A DNA stretch of 64,000 nt from Micromonospora cremea (GTDB lineage Bacteria; Actinomycetota; Actinomycetes; Mycobacteriales; Micromonosporaceae), in contig NZ_FSQT01000002.1 of assembly GCF_900143515.1 (NCBI RefSeq), positions 807,501 to 871,500 of the forward strand, in the 5' to 3' direction. The notes under the pieces were generated by a model. The model worked only from the letters and a program-made list of their open reading frames with translations. It was not told where the DNA came from and ran no database searches. Both the position numbers and the translations under genes were made by a program. This document shows positions 52,676-61,435 of the stretch, one piece after another. The first letter of the stretch is position 1. Every line of letters begins with the position of its first letter.

Positions 52676-53905
52676 TCAGCTGTCCAGCGCGTGCACGACG
52701 TCGCCCACCACGACGACGGCGGGCGGGCGCAGGTCGGCGGCGAGCGCCTCGGCGGCCACCGCGCCGAGTGTCGACCGCAGCACCCGCTGGGCGCCCGTCG
52801 TGGCCTCCTGGACGACGGCGGCCGGCATCTGCGGAGACCGACCGTGGGCGATGAGGGTGGCCGTGATCGCGGCGAGGTTCTTCAAACCCATGAGGATCAC
52901 CAGGGTGCCGCGCAGGCCCGCCAGCGCCTCCCAGCGCACCAGGGAGGCCGGCGAGTCGGGTGCCAGATGCCCGGACACCACGGTGAACTCGTGCGACACA
53001 GCCCGGTGGGTGACCGGGATACCGGCCGCGGCCGGGGCGGCGATCGAGCTGGTCACCCCGGGGACCACGGTCACCGGTACGCCGGCTTCCGTGCACGCCA
53101 GCAGCTCCTCGCCGCCCCGGCCGAAGACGTACGGATCGCCGCCCTTCAGCCGGACCACGAAGGCGCCGGCCAGGGCACGGTCGACCAGGATCCGGTTGAT
53201 CTCCTCCTGGGTCCGGGACGGGCCGTACGGGATCTTCGAGGCGTCCACCAGCTCGACGTCGGGGCGCAGCTCGTCCAGGAGCAGCCCGGGCACCAGCCGG
53301 TCGGCGACCACCACGTCCGCCTCGGTCAGCAGCCGCCGGCCCTTCACCGTGATCAGCTCCGGGTCGCCCGGTCCCGCCCCGACCAGCGCCACCCGTCCGC
53401 CAGCGTCAGGAAGGGACCCTGCCTCTACCGCAGGCGTCGACAGGGGGCCCTTTCTTGCACCGAGGAGGTCGCGAATGGCGTCGCGGACGGTCATCGCGCG
53501 GCGCGGGTCGCCGCCACCGAGCACCGCCACGGTGACCGGGCCGTGCCGGGTCACCGCCGGGGTCCAGGCCGTGGCGGCCGTCCGGTCGTCGGCGCGGACG
53601 CAGAAGATCCGCCGCTCGGCGGCGGCCGCGCTCACCGACTCCGCCGCGACGGGGTCGTCGATCGCCACCTGGACCAGCCACGCCCCGTCCAGGTCATCCG
53701 GCTCGAACCGGCGCGGCACCCAGCGCAGCCGGCCCGCGTCCGCGCGGGCGCGCAGCGCCGGGGTCAGCTCCGGCGCCACCAGCAGGACGTCCGCGCCGGC
53801 ATCCAGCAGCGCCGGGACCCGTCGGGTGGCGACCGCGCCGCCGCCCACCACGACCACCCGCCGCCCGTCGAGCCGCAGACCGAGCGGGTACGGGTTGGTA
53901 CTCAC
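52676..53905 (-). CDS. cysG: Bifunctional precorrin-2 dehydrogenase / uroporphyrinogen-III C-methyltransferase
   Basis: The 409-residue protein joins an N-terminal NAD-dependent precorrin-2 dehydrogenase (VVVVGGGAVATRRV, then AIDDPVAAESVSAAA) to a C-terminal SAM-dependent SUMT domain. The latter shows VALVGAGPGDPELITVKG, VRLKGGDPYVFGRGGEE, GVTSSIAAPAAAGIPVTHR and VILMGLKNL. It makes precorrin-2 and oxidises it to sirohydrochlorin, feeding sirohaem or cobalamin. The linker (about residues 149-166) is encoded by a 51-bp palindrome-like sequence that looks like an inserted repeat. It is the last gene of the cysG-cobT-cobC-like run, 34 bp after cobT. Confidence 0.95.
   Translation of the reverse strand: MSTNPYPLGLRLDGRRVVVVGGGAVATRRVPALLDAGADVLLVAPELTPALRARADAGRLRWVPRRFEPDDLDGAWLVQVAIDDPVAAESVSAAAAERRIFCVRADDRTAATAWTPAVTRHGPVTVAVLGGGDPRRAMTVRDAIRDLLGARKGPLSTPAVEAGSLPDAGGRVALVGAGPGDPELITVKGRRLLTEADVVVADRLVPGLLLDELRPDVELVDASKIPYGPSRTQEEINRILVDRALAGAFVVRLKGGDPYVFGRGGEELLACTEAGVPVTVVPGVTSSIAAPAAAGIPVTHRAVSHEFTVVSGHLAPDSPASLVRWEALAGLRGTLVILMGLKNLAAITATLIAHGRSPQMPAAVVQEATTGAQRVLRSTLGAVAAEALAADLRPPAVVVVGDVVHALDS
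53407..53457. repeat. Palindromic repeat embedded in the cysG linker
   Basis: An imperfect inverted repeat (outer AGGAAGGGACCCT against AGGGGGCCCTTTCTT) with a GTCGAC-containing centre lies in frame in cysG between its two domains. It encodes a Pro/Ser/Glu-rich linker (KGPLSTPAVEAGSLP). Similar stretches occur, as I recall, elsewhere in Micromonospora genomes. Confidence 0.6.
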
Positions 53906-53939
53906 GCCGCCGCCGCGCTACTTCGTTCGCTGCGCTCGC

Positions 53940-55070
53940 TCACTTCTCGGCCACCCCGGCGGAGTCGAAGGTGGCCACCTCGTGCAGCACCCGGACCGCG
54001 CCGGTGACCACCGGCAGCGCCAGCAGTGCCCCGGTGCCCTCCCCGAGGCGCAGCCCCAGGTCGATCAGCGGGTCGAGGCCGAGGTGGCGCAGCGCCACCG
54101 TCGCGCCCGGCTCGGCCGAGCGGTGGCCGGCGACCATGGCGCTGACCGCGTCCGGGGCGAACGCGGCGGCGGCGAGGGCGGCGGAGACCGCGATCACCCC
54201 GTCCAGCAGCACCGGCGTGCGGCGCGCCGCGGCGCCCAGGATCAGCCCCGCCAGCGCCGCGTGCTCCAGGCCGCCGACGGCGGCCAGCACACCCAGCGGG
54301 TCGGCCGGGTCGGGCGCGTGCCGGGCCAGCGCGGCCCGCACCACCGCCACCTTCCGGGCGTACGTCGGGTCGTCGACCCCGGTGCCCCGGCCGGTGGCGT
54401 CGAGCGGGTCGGCCCCGGTGAAGGCGGCGATCAGCGCGGCGGCGGGGGTGGTGTTGCCGATGCCCATGTCCCCGGTGAGCAGGATGGCCGCCCCGGCGTC
54501 GATCAACTCGTCGGCGATCCGGATGCCGGTCTGCACCGCCGCCCGTGCCTCGTCGCGGGTGAGCGCGGCGGTCACCGCGAGATCCCGGGTGCCCCGGCGG
54601 ACGGACGCGGCGACCAGCCGGGGCGTGGACGGGTCGAGGACGACCGGGCTGGACGGGTCGAGGACGACCGGGCCGGACGTCTCAGCGGCCGGCTGGGCCG
54701 GCCCGGCGGGCAGCGGCGTGGCCACGCCGACGTCGACCACGGTGACCGAGGCTCCCGCCTGCCGGGCGAACGCGTTGACCACCGCACCGCCGGCCAGGAA
54801 GTTGCCGATCATCTGCCCGGTGACCTCCTGCGGCCACGGGGTCACCCCCTGGGCGTGCACCCCGTGATCCCCGGCGAAGATCGCCACCGCAGCCGGCTCG
54901 GGCAGCGGCGGCGGGCAGGCCCCGGCCAGGCCCGCGAGGCGTACCGACAGCTCCTCCAGCGCGCCCAGCGAGCCGGCCGGCTTGGTGAGCCGGCCGTGCA
55001 GCTCACGGGCGTCGGCCATGGCCGACTCGTCCGGCGGTTGGATCGCCGCGATCGTGGTCTCCAGCATCAT
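53940..55070 (-). CDS. cobT: Nicotinate-nucleotide--dimethylbenzimidazole phosphoribosyltransferase
   Basis: CobT makes alpha-ribazole phosphate, the lower-ligand precursor of cobalamin. The 376-residue protein has LTKPAGSLGALEEL, FAGDHGVHAQGVTPWPQEVT, LLTGDMGIGNTTPAAAL and the catalytic Glu in RLGEGTGALLALP. An internal tandem duplication of 24 bp (54627-54649 and 54651-54673) gives the repeated VVLDPS segment in a loop, probably a strain-specific expansion. The ATG at 55070 overlaps the stop of the upstream PLP-enzyme gene (ATGA). The three corrin genes thus form one operon. Confidence 0.95.
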   Translation of the reverse strand: MMLETTIAAIQPPDESAMADARELHGRLTKPAGSLGALEELSVRLAGLAGACPPPLPEPAAVAIFAGDHGVHAQGVTPWPQEVTGQMIGNFLAGGAVVNAFARQAGASVTVVDVGVATPLPAGPAQPAAETSGPVVLDPSSPVVLDPSTPRLVAASVRRGTRDLAVTAALTRDEARAAVQTGIRIADELIDAGAAILLTGDMGIGNTTPAAALIAAFTGADPLDATGRGTGVDDPTYARKVAVVRAALARHAPDPADPLGVLAAVGGLEHAALAGLILGAAARRTPVLLDGVIAVSAALAAAAFAPDAVSAMVAGHRSAEPGATVALRHLGLDPLIDLGLRLGEGTGALLALPVVTGAVRVLHEVATFDSAGVAEK

Positions 55071-56170
55071 GCCTCCATGGTCTCGCGCAGCACCTCGACG
55101 AACGCGTCGGTGGTGGATCGGTCGCGCACCGCCACCCGCAGCCAGTCCGGGCCGAGCCCGGGAAACGTGTCACCCCGGCGTACCGCCCAGCCGCGCTCGC
55201 GCAGGGCCGCCCGGACACGGGTCGCTCCGGGCAGGTGCAGCAGCACGAAGGCGCTGGCCGGGCGGCCGACGACGCGTACACCGGGCAGGTCGGTCAGGCG
55301 GGCGGTCAGGTGGTCGCGGTCGGCGGCGAGGTCGGCGGCGATCGCGCGTTCGGCCTGGACCGCGACGGGGGTGGCGCAGGCGGACGCGGCGGCCAGCGCG
55401 GGCGTGGAGACCGCCCAGAGCGGCTGAACGGCGGCCAGCCGGGACAGCAGCTCCGGCGCGCCGAGCAGATAGCCGATGCGCAGGCCGGCCAGGCCCCAGG
55501 TCTTGGTGAGGCTGCGCAGCACGAGCAGCCCGGGCAGGTCGCGCCGCTCGGCCAGCGACTCCGGCTCGCCGGGTCGACCGGGTGCGGCGGTGGTGTCGGC
55601 GAACGCCTCGTCGACCACCAGCACCCGGCCGGGGCGGGCCAGCGCGGCCAGGGTGTGCGCCGGGTGCAGCACCGACGTCGGGTTCGTCGGGTTGCCGATC
55701 ATCACCAGGTCGGCGTCGGCGGGCACCCGGTCCGGGTCGAGCCGGAAGTCCTCGGCGGGGTCCAGCAGCACCCGCTCCACCGGGTGCCCGGCGGCCCGCA
55801 GCGCCGCCTCCGGCTCGGTGAACTGGGGGTGCACCACGACCGGCCGCCGGACGCCGCGCAGCGCCTGGGCGATCAACACGAACCCCTCGGCGGCGCCGGC
55901 GGTGAGCAGTACCTCGTCCGGGTGACGCCGGTGCCGGGCGGCGACCGCGGCCCGGGCCGGTGCCGGGTCCGGATAGCGGGCCAGGTCGGTGAGGGTGGCG
56001 GTGATCGGGCCGGCCAGCCAGTCCGGCAGCGGTGCCTGGCGGACGTTGACGGCGAGGTCGATCAGGCCGGCGCCCACCTCCGCGTCGCCGTGGTGGCCCA
56101 GGTCCGGCTCCGGAACAGCCGTCGGTCCGGTCCCGGGGACAGGTGCCACTCCGCTCGGCTGATCACGCAT
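55067..56170 (-). CDS. cobC: PLP aminotransferase-fold protein, CobC/Rv2231c type
   Basis: The 367-residue fold-type I PLP enzyme resembles threonine-phosphate decarboxylase and histidinol-phosphate aminotransferase. It has NPTNPTSVLHP, VVDEAFADT, the Schiff-base Lys in LRSLTKTWGLAGLRIGYLLG (about residue 234) and the C-terminal Arg-rich LRVAVRDRSTTDAFVEVL. Beside cobT it most likely makes (R)-1-aminopropan-2-yl phosphate for the corrin side chain, like Rv2231c annotated near cob genes; an aminotransferase role cannot be excluded. The start at 56170 (MRDQPSGV) has AGGA upstream. The gene is divergent from the PBP gene. Confidence 0.82.
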   Translation of the reverse strand: MRDQPSGVAPVPGTGPTAVPEPDLGHHGDAEVGAGLIDLAVNVRQAPLPDWLAGPITATLTDLARYPDPAPARAAVAARHRRHPDEVLLTAGAAEGFVLIAQALRGVRRPVVVHPQFTEPEAALRAAGHPVERVLLDPAEDFRLDPDRVPADADLVMIGNPTNPTSVLHPAHTLAALARPGRVLVVDEAFADTTAAPGRPGEPESLAERRDLPGLLVLRSLTKTWGLAGLRIGYLLGAPELLSRLAAVQPLWAVSTPALAAASACATPVAVQAERAIAADLAADRDHLTARLTDLPGVRVVGRPASAFVLLHLPGATRVRAALRERGWAVRRGDTFPGLGPDWLRVAVRDRSTTDAFVEVLRETMEA

Positions 56171-56291
56171 GTCCGCGATCCTGCCGGGAAGGTGGCCGAT
56201 GGGACAGCTGATCTCCGCGTAAGCCGCGTCACCACCCGCCGGTTTATGAGTTCTTCTCATGTACGAATCGGAAATGTCATAACTTGGCCAC
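56171..56291. promoter_or_regulatory. Divergent promoter region (cob operon / PBP gene)
   Basis: A 121-bp region with a distinctly AT-richer core (ATGAGTTCTTCTCATGTACG near 56246-56265, containing an ATGAG/CTCAT dyad). I saw no cobalamin-riboswitch hallmark (no clear B12 box). Promoter hexamers are not assigned. Confidence 0.35.
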
Positions 56292-58424
56292 GTGAGCAAC
56301 CGACCCCTTGCTGCCGCTGGTCGACTCGTCCCTCTCCTCCGCGCCGGGCTGATCGCGGGCATCGTGATCGCCGCCGCCGCGTACCCGCTGGTCGCCCTCA
56401 CCGGGCTCGGCGCGAAGGCCACCGCGCACGCCGTGGAGGCGAAGACCAAGCTGCTGGCCACCGCCCTGCCCGCCGAGACCTCGTACCTCTACGCCCCGGA
56501 CGGCAAGACCGTGCTGACCATGTTCTACGAGGAGTACCGGCAGTACACCAAGCTGTCGGACATGTCGCCGAACATCCAGCAGGCGATCGTCGCCGCCGAG
56601 GACTCCCGCTTCTATCAGCACCACGGCGTCGACCCGAAGGGCGTGGCACGGGCCTTCGTGGCCAACACCCGCTCCAACGGCGTCTCCCAGGGTGCCTCCA
56701 CGCTGACCATGCAGTACGTCCGGATGGCCCTGCGGGACAGCGCGACCACCCCCAAGGAGGTCCAGGAGGCCACCCAGCAGACCAGCCTGCGCAAGGTCAA
56801 GGAGATGCGGATGGCGCTGGACCTGGAGAAGGAGATGAGCAAGGAGCAGATCCTGGAGCGCTACCTGAACTCGGCGTACTTCGGGCACCGGGCGTACGGC
56901 ATCTACGCGGCCAGCGAGATCTTCTTCTCCAAGACCCCGAAGGACCTCACCCCGGTCGAGGCGGCCACCCTCGCCGGGCTGGTCAAGTCGCCGTCGGAGT
57001 ACGACCCGGCCGACTCCGACCAGAAGGAGGCCACCGGGCGGCGCAACTACGTCCTGGATCGGATGAGCCAACTCGGCTACCTCTCCCCCGACTCGGCCGC
57101 CGCCGCGAAGACCGAGCCGATCCGACTGAAGCTGACCAGCCCGCCGAACGACTGCGCCGCGGTGCTGGAGAAGTACACCAGCTGGGGCTTCGCCTGCGAC
57201 TACCTGAAGAACTGGTGGAGCGCGCAGCCGGCGTTCGGGGCGAACCGGCTGGAACGGATGGACAAGCTGCGCCGGGGCGGCTACCGGATCGTGCTCAGCA
57301 TCGACCCGAAGATCCAGGAGGCGGCGGAGAAGAACGTCGGCGCCAAGGAGGGCAGCGGCAGCCCGTTCGCCAACGGCATCGTGCTCTCCGAGCCGGGCAC
57401 CGGGCGGGTGAAGGCGATGGCGGTGAACCGGACGTACTCGCTGGACCTGAGCGAAAATCCGCAGAGCTCCAACCCCGAGGCGGGGCCGAAGGTGAAAGCC
57501 AACTACCCGAACACGGTGGCGCCACTGCTCGGCGGCGGTGACCTGCCGGGCTACCAGGCCGGGTCGACGTTCAAGATGTTCCCGATGCTGGCCGCACTGA
57601 ACTCGGGCAAGACGCTGTCCACGGAATTCAACGCCCCCTACCGATACCAGTCGCGGGTCTATGACGGCTGGGCGCCGTCAAACGCCAGCGGGGCGATGAG
57701 CGGGCGGCAGACCATGTGGTCCGGCTTCGGCAAGTCGGTGAACACGTACTTCGTGTGGTTGGAGGAGCAGGTGGGCGCGGAGAAGGGCGTCCGCCTCGCC
57801 GAGCAGCTCGGGCTTCGCTGGCGAACCGACGTGGACCGGGAGCATGCCTCGCCGACCAAGGCGTCGAAGTGGGGCGCGTTCACCCTGGGCGTCTCCGACG
57901 CCACCCCGCTGGAGATGGCGAACGCGTACGCCGCCATCGCCGCCGACGGCCGGTACTGCGAGGCGATCCCGGTGCAGGCGATCATGAACCGGGACGGCAC
58001 GCCGACCACGTACGCCACCGCCAGCGGCATCCAACGCGAGGTTGCCAAGCCGCGCTGCCGGCAGGTGGTGAGCGCGGACGCCGCCCGGGCGGCCACCGAC
58101 GCCGCCCGCTGCCCGACCGGGGACACCCCGGCGCGTGGGAGCTGCGGCGGCTGGTCCACCGCCGACAGCGTCCGGGGTACGGTCGGCCGCCCGGTGGCCG
58201 GCAAGACCGGTACCACGGACAGCACCCGGTCCGCCTGGTTCGTCGGCTACACGCCGGAGTTGGCCGCGGCGAGCTTCATCTCCGACCCGGACAACCCGTT
58301 CAACGCGGTCGGCGACGGGCAGTCCCAGATCCCGATCGCGGCGGTCGCGGAGACCCTGCGCGACGGTCTGAAGGGTCAACCGACCCGCCAGTTCACCCCA
58401 CCCTCGGACGCCATCGTCGGCTGA
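56292..58424 (+). CDS. Class A penicillin-binding protein (transglycosylase/transpeptidase)
   Basis: The 710-residue protein has an N-terminal membrane helix (about residues 12-35), a GT51 domain (EDSRFYQHHGVDPKGVARAF with the catalytic Glu, then QGASTLTMQYVRM) and a penicillin-binding transpeptidase domain. The active-site Ser is in AGSTFKMFPML, followed by KSVNTYFVW and KTGTTDSTRSAWFVGYTP. It polymerises and cross-links peptidoglycan outside the membrane. The start is the GTG at 56292. It has no obvious partner genes; the flanks are corrin genes and a GNAT gene that converges on it (9 bp between stops). Confidence 0.95.
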   Translation: MSNRPLAAAGRLVPLLRAGLIAGIVIAAAAYPLVALTGLGAKATAHAVEAKTKLLATALPAETSYLYAPDGKTVLTMFYEEYRQYTKLSDMSPNIQQAIVAAEDSRFYQHHGVDPKGVARAFVANTRSNGVSQGASTLTMQYVRMALRDSATTPKEVQEATQQTSLRKVKEMRMALDLEKEMSKEQILERYLNSAYFGHRAYGIYAASEIFFSKTPKDLTPVEAATLAGLVKSPSEYDPADSDQKEATGRRNYVLDRMSQLGYLSPDSAAAAKTEPIRLKLTSPPNDCAAVLEKYTSWGFACDYLKNWWSAQPAFGANRLERMDKLRRGGYRIVLSIDPKIQEAAEKNVGAKEGSGSPFANGIVLSEPGTGRVKAMAVNRTYSLDLSENPQSSNPEAGPKVKANYPNTVAPLLGGGDLPGYQAGSTFKMFPMLAALNSGKTLSTEFNAPYRYQSRVYDGWAPSNASGAMSGRQTMWSGFGKSVNTYFVWLEEQVGAEKGVRLAEQLGLRWRTDVDREHASPTKASKWGAFTLGVSDATPLEMANAYAAIAADGRYCEAIPVQAIMNRDGTPTTYATASGIQREVAKPRCRQVVSADAARAATDAARCPTGDTPARGSCGGWSTADSVRGTVGRPVAGKTGTTDSTRSAWFVGYTPELAAASFISDPDNPFNAVGDGQSQIPIAAVAETLRDGLKGQPTRQFTPPSDAIVG

Positions 58425-58433
58425 CGGCGAGGG

Positions 58434-59003
58434 TCAGCGCAGGTCGGCGGCGACGAACGACCAGAGTTCGAGGTCCACCCGGGCACCGCGGACGTAACCG
58501 GCGTTGCGCAGCAGGCCCTCGTAGCTGAAGCCGGCCTTCTCGGCGACGCGGCGGGAGGCCAGGTTGCCGGGAGCCACCCGCAGCTCGACCCGCTGGAAGC
58601 CGTGCTCCAGGATCAGCGCGATGGCCACCGCGTCCACGGCCTCGGCGGCCAGGCCGAACCCGCGCGCGTGCGGCGCCATCGCGTAGGAGATCTCGGTGGT
58701 CCGGGCGCCCCAGTCGGTGCGCCGGGTCCACAGCGAGCCCACCACCTGGTCGTCCTCGCGGCGGACCACCGCCCAGTGGTCCCCCTCGCCGCTGTCGCGC
58801 CGCTGCCGGGCCAGGTCCGTGCACCAGGCGTGCCCGTCGATCGGGCCGGAGTCGTCGGCCAGCGGCAGCCAGCGCCGGGTGAGCTTGTCGTCGAAGATCT
58901 CCCCCACCGCCGCCGCGTCGGCAGCGGTGTGCCGCCGCACCTCGGTGCGCGGGGTGGAGACGGTCAGCGCCGGGAAGCGGCGCACCGCCACCTGACCGAT
59001 CAC
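58434..59003 (-). CDS. GNAT family N-acetyltransferase
   Basis: The 189-residue protein fits the RimJ/RimL branch of GNAT: an N-terminal strand with LTVSTPRTEVRRHTAADAAAVGEIF, QVVGSLWTRR, the acetyl-CoA loop region EISYAMAPHARGFGLAAEAVDAV, and RVELRVAPGNLASRRVAEKAGFSYEGLLR. It would acetylate a protein N-terminus or a small amine. The start is the GTG at 59003, overlapping the stop of the CobB-like gene by 4 bases (GTGA), so it is translationally coupled to that gene for reasons that are not clear. Confidence 0.9.
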   Translation of the reverse strand: MIGQVAVRRFPALTVSTPRTEVRRHTAADAAAVGEIFDDKLTRRWLPLADDSGPIDGHAWCTDLARQRRDSGEGDHWAVVRREDDQVVGSLWTRRTDWGARTTEISYAMAPHARGFGLAAEAVDAVAIALILEHGFQRVELRVAPGNLASRRVAEKAGFSYEGLLRNAGYVRGARVDLELWSFVAADLR

Positions 59004-60406
59004 GCCGGCACCCCGCCGGGCTCCACGGGCACCGCCTCGGTCGCCGGGTCGGCCGCCGCCGCCGCGACCAGCCGGGCGGCGGTCTCCGGGTGGCCGGCCC
59101 AGTGCAGGGTGAGCTGCGAGGCGTGCACGTTGCGCCAGACGAAGCCCTCCGGCGTGCCGCCGTCCCAGCTCCACGCCGGGCGCTGACCGGCCCGCGGGGT
59201 GAGCACCGCGCGGTGCTCCTTGTGCCCGACCAGCACCGTGCCCTGCGCGGCGACCACGCTGTCGGTCTGGGCGGTCGCCTCGCGGTAGCCCACCACCAGG
59301 CCGTCCCGGCTGACACCGACCGCGTCCAACACCCCGCACATCGGCAGCCCGTCCAGCTCCCGGGCCAGCCAGAGCAGGCCGGTGCCCTCGGCGATCACCG
59401 GACGCCCGGTGCGCGCCAACTCGGCCACGGCGATGCATAGCCGCCGGTTGCCCGACAGCTCGTCGGCGTACGCCTCGGGCAGCGCGCCGCCGACGACCAG
59501 CGCGCGGGTGCCGGCCGGCAGTGCCTCGTCGCGCAGCGGATCGACCGTGACCACCTCGGCGCCGGCGGCCCGCAGCAGCTCGGCGGTCTCCGGGTGGCTG
59601 AAGCTGCCGCCCGGCCCGCCGGCGAGCGCCACCAGCGGGCGGTCCGCGGGGACCGTCACCGGGCCGAGCGCCTCCTCCGGCGACCACGCCGAGGCCGGTA
59701 GCGGCGGAGCGGAGCGGGCCAGCCCGAGCAGCCGTTCCAGGTCGACCGTGGCGGCGACGGCCTCGCCCAGCCGGCGGACCGCGCGGGCGGCGTCGGCGGA
59801 CCCGCCGACCACCGGAACCACGCCGTGCCGGCGCGACGGCAGCACCGCCGGCAGGTCCTGCCGGCGCAGCGCGCCGTAGACCGGCACGTTCACGTCATCC
59901 AGCGCCTCGCGCAGCATCGCCTCGTGCCGCGAGGACGCCACCCGGTTGAGGATCACCCCGCCGAGCCAGAGCTGCTCGTCGTACGAACGGAAACCGTGCA
60001 CCAGGGCGGCCACCGACTGGCCCATCGCGGCCACGTCGACCACGAGCACCACGGGGCTGCGCAGCGCGGCGGCCGCAGCGGCCGTGGACTCCTGCTCCGG
60101 ACGGCCGCCGACCGAGTCGTACAGGCCCATGCTGCCCTGCACCACGGCGAGCCCGGCGCCCTCAGCGCCGTGCGCGACCAGCGGGGCGAGCCGGTCGACG
60201 CCGACCAGCCGGGGATCGATCACCCGGCCCGGTCGACCGGAGGCGAGGCCGAGGTAGGCGGCGTCGACGTGGTCCGGGCCGAGCTTGAACCCGGCGACGT
60301 CGACACCCCGCTCGGCCAGGGCGGCGAGCAGCCCGATAGCCAGCGCGTTCTTGCCGTGCCCGGAGGACGGCGCGCTGAGCACCAGGCGCGGCACGACGGT
60401 CATCAT
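59000..60406 (-). CDS. CobB/CbiA-like a,c-diamide synthase paralogue, key residues altered
   Basis: The 468-residue protein has the full CobB layout. The N-terminal P-loop ATPase-like part reads RLVLSAPSSGHGKNALAIGLL, KLGPDHVDAAYLGLASGRPGR, VVQGSMGLYDSVGG. The C-terminal glutaminase-like domain includes GALPEAYADELSGNRRL and VHASQLTLHWA. Two key residues differ from active CobB: the Mg-binding Thr/Ser after the P-loop Lys is Asn (GKN), and the glutaminase Cys of AECGG is Gly (AEGTG). A canonical amide transfer from glutamine is therefore doubtful; ammonia-dependent or different activity is possible. The start is ATG 60406 or 60403. It is coupled to a GNAT gene and divergent from SURF1. Confidence 0.85.
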   Translation of the reverse strand: MMTVVPRLVLSAPSSGHGKNALAIGLLAALAERGVDVAGFKLGPDHVDAAYLGLASGRPGRVIDPRLVGVDRLAPLVAHGAEGAGLAVVQGSMGLYDSVGGRPEQESTAAAAAALRSPVVLVVDVAAMGQSVAALVHGFRSYDEQLWLGGVILNRVASSRHEAMLREALDDVNVPVYGALRRQDLPAVLPSRRHGVVPVVGGSADAARAVRRLGEAVAATVDLERLLGLARSAPPLPASAWSPEEALGPVTVPADRPLVALAGGPGGSFSHPETAELLRAAGAEVVTVDPLRDEALPAGTRALVVGGALPEAYADELSGNRRLCIAVAELARTGRPVIAEGTGLLWLARELDGLPMCGVLDAVGVSRDGLVVGYREATAQTDSVVAAQGTVLVGHKEHRAVLTPRAGQRPAWSWDGGTPEGFVWRNVHASQLTLHWAGHPETAARLVAAAAADPATEAVPVEPGGVPA

Positions 60407-60576
60407 CGACTCCTCGCGGGCGGCGGCGGGTACGCGACGGCGGACCGGGTGGGCCGGTCCGTCCGCGTGACGATACCCGCCCCGCGCGACACGCGAGCAC
60501 CGCCGACCGGGGCCGGTCGACCGGTCGCGGCCCGGTCCCGGTCAGTGGCGCCGGTCATACGGGTAGCCTCGGTCGC
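60407..60576. other. Divergent region between CobB-like gene and SURF1
   Basis: A 170-bp gap with no gene and no clear hairpin. Promoters of both divergent genes should lie here, but none could be assigned from sequence. Confidence 0.35.
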
Positions 60577-61398
60577 GTGTACCGGTTCCTGCTGAGCCCA
60601 CGCTGGCTGGGCGCGCTCGCCCTGACCCTGGTCGCCGCCGCGGTCATGGTCCTGCTCGGCAACTGGCAGCTGGACCGCTACCGGGGGCGCACCGAGGTCA
60701 ACGAGCGGATCGACGCCGGCCAGCGGATGGCCCCGGTCCCGCTGGCCGACGCGCTGCGCGCCCCCACCGGCGGCGCGGGGACGGCCGGCCCGGCCCCCGC
60801 CGAGGACAAGGTGTGGACCCGGATCACCGCCACCGGCCGGTACGACCCGACGAACACCGTCCTGGTCCGTGGCCGGACGGTGGACAGCCGGGTCGGCTTC
60901 GAGGTGCTCACCCCGCTGGTGCTCGCCGACGGCACGGCGCTGCTGGTGGACCGGGGTTGGATCCCCCCGGCGCCGGGCGGGGCGACCGCACAGCCGCCGG
61001 TGCCCGCCGCACCGACGGGCGACGTGACCGTCGTCGGCCGGGTGCACGAGACCGAGAGCGGCGCCGGCGCGGTGGACCGCCGCGACGGGCGGCTGGAGAC
61101 CCGGCGGATCGGGGTGTCGCGGCTGGCCCGCGAACTGCCCTACCCGGTGTACGGCGGTTACCTGCTGCTCGACGAGCAGACCCCGGCGGCCGACCCGGTG
61201 TTCAAGGCGGTGACGGTCGGGCACGCCAACAACTGGCAGAACTTCGGCTACGTCGTGCAGTGGTGGCTCTTCGCCGTGATGGCCCTGTTCGGCTACGGCT
61301 GGGTGGCCCGCCGGGAGGCCCGCCGGGCCGACGGCATCGGCGCCACCCCGACCCCGATGGACCGGGCCGCCGAGCCGACGCCGAGCGCGTCCGCCTGA
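60577..61398 (+). CDS. SURF1 family cytochrome oxidase assembly protein
   Basis: SURF1 proteins help haem a insertion into aa3-type oxidase. The 273-residue protein has the typical two helices at the ends (WLGALALTLVAAAVMVLLGNWQ and VVQWWLFAVMALFGYGWV). The SURF1 domain between them reads GNWQLDRYRGRTEVNER, VWTRITATGRYDPTNTVLVRGRTVD, GFEVLTPLVLADGTALLVDRGWIPP and PVYGGYLLL. The start is the GTG at 60577. It converges on the DNA ligase gene with a 37-bp gap. No other oxidase assembly gene adjoins it, but the ctaJ-like gene at 19.5 kb belongs to the same complex. Confidence 0.93.
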   Translation: MYRFLLSPRWLGALALTLVAAAVMVLLGNWQLDRYRGRTEVNERIDAGQRMAPVPLADALRAPTGGAGTAGPAPAEDKVWTRITATGRYDPTNTVLVRGRTVDSRVGFEVLTPLVLADGTALLVDRGWIPPAPGGATAQPPVPAAPTGDVTVVGRVHETESGAGAVDRRDGRLETRRIGVSRLARELPYPVYGGYLLLDEQTPAADPVFKAVTVGHANNWQNFGYVVQWWLFAVMALFGYGWVARREARRADGIGATPTPMDRAAEPTPSASA

Positions 61399-61435
61399 TC
61401 GGGCCGACCGCGCCGGTGACCCGGTGCGGGGCCGG

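Noticed and set aside
52521..55427. 968-codon plus-strand frame across cysG and cobT
   Set aside because: Its translation is Ser/Arg/Pro-rich with no domain, and both cob genes on the other strand are well supported.
56171..56291. Cobalamin riboswitch upstream of the cob genes
   Set aside because: The leader is too short and I could not find a B12-box-like conserved core.
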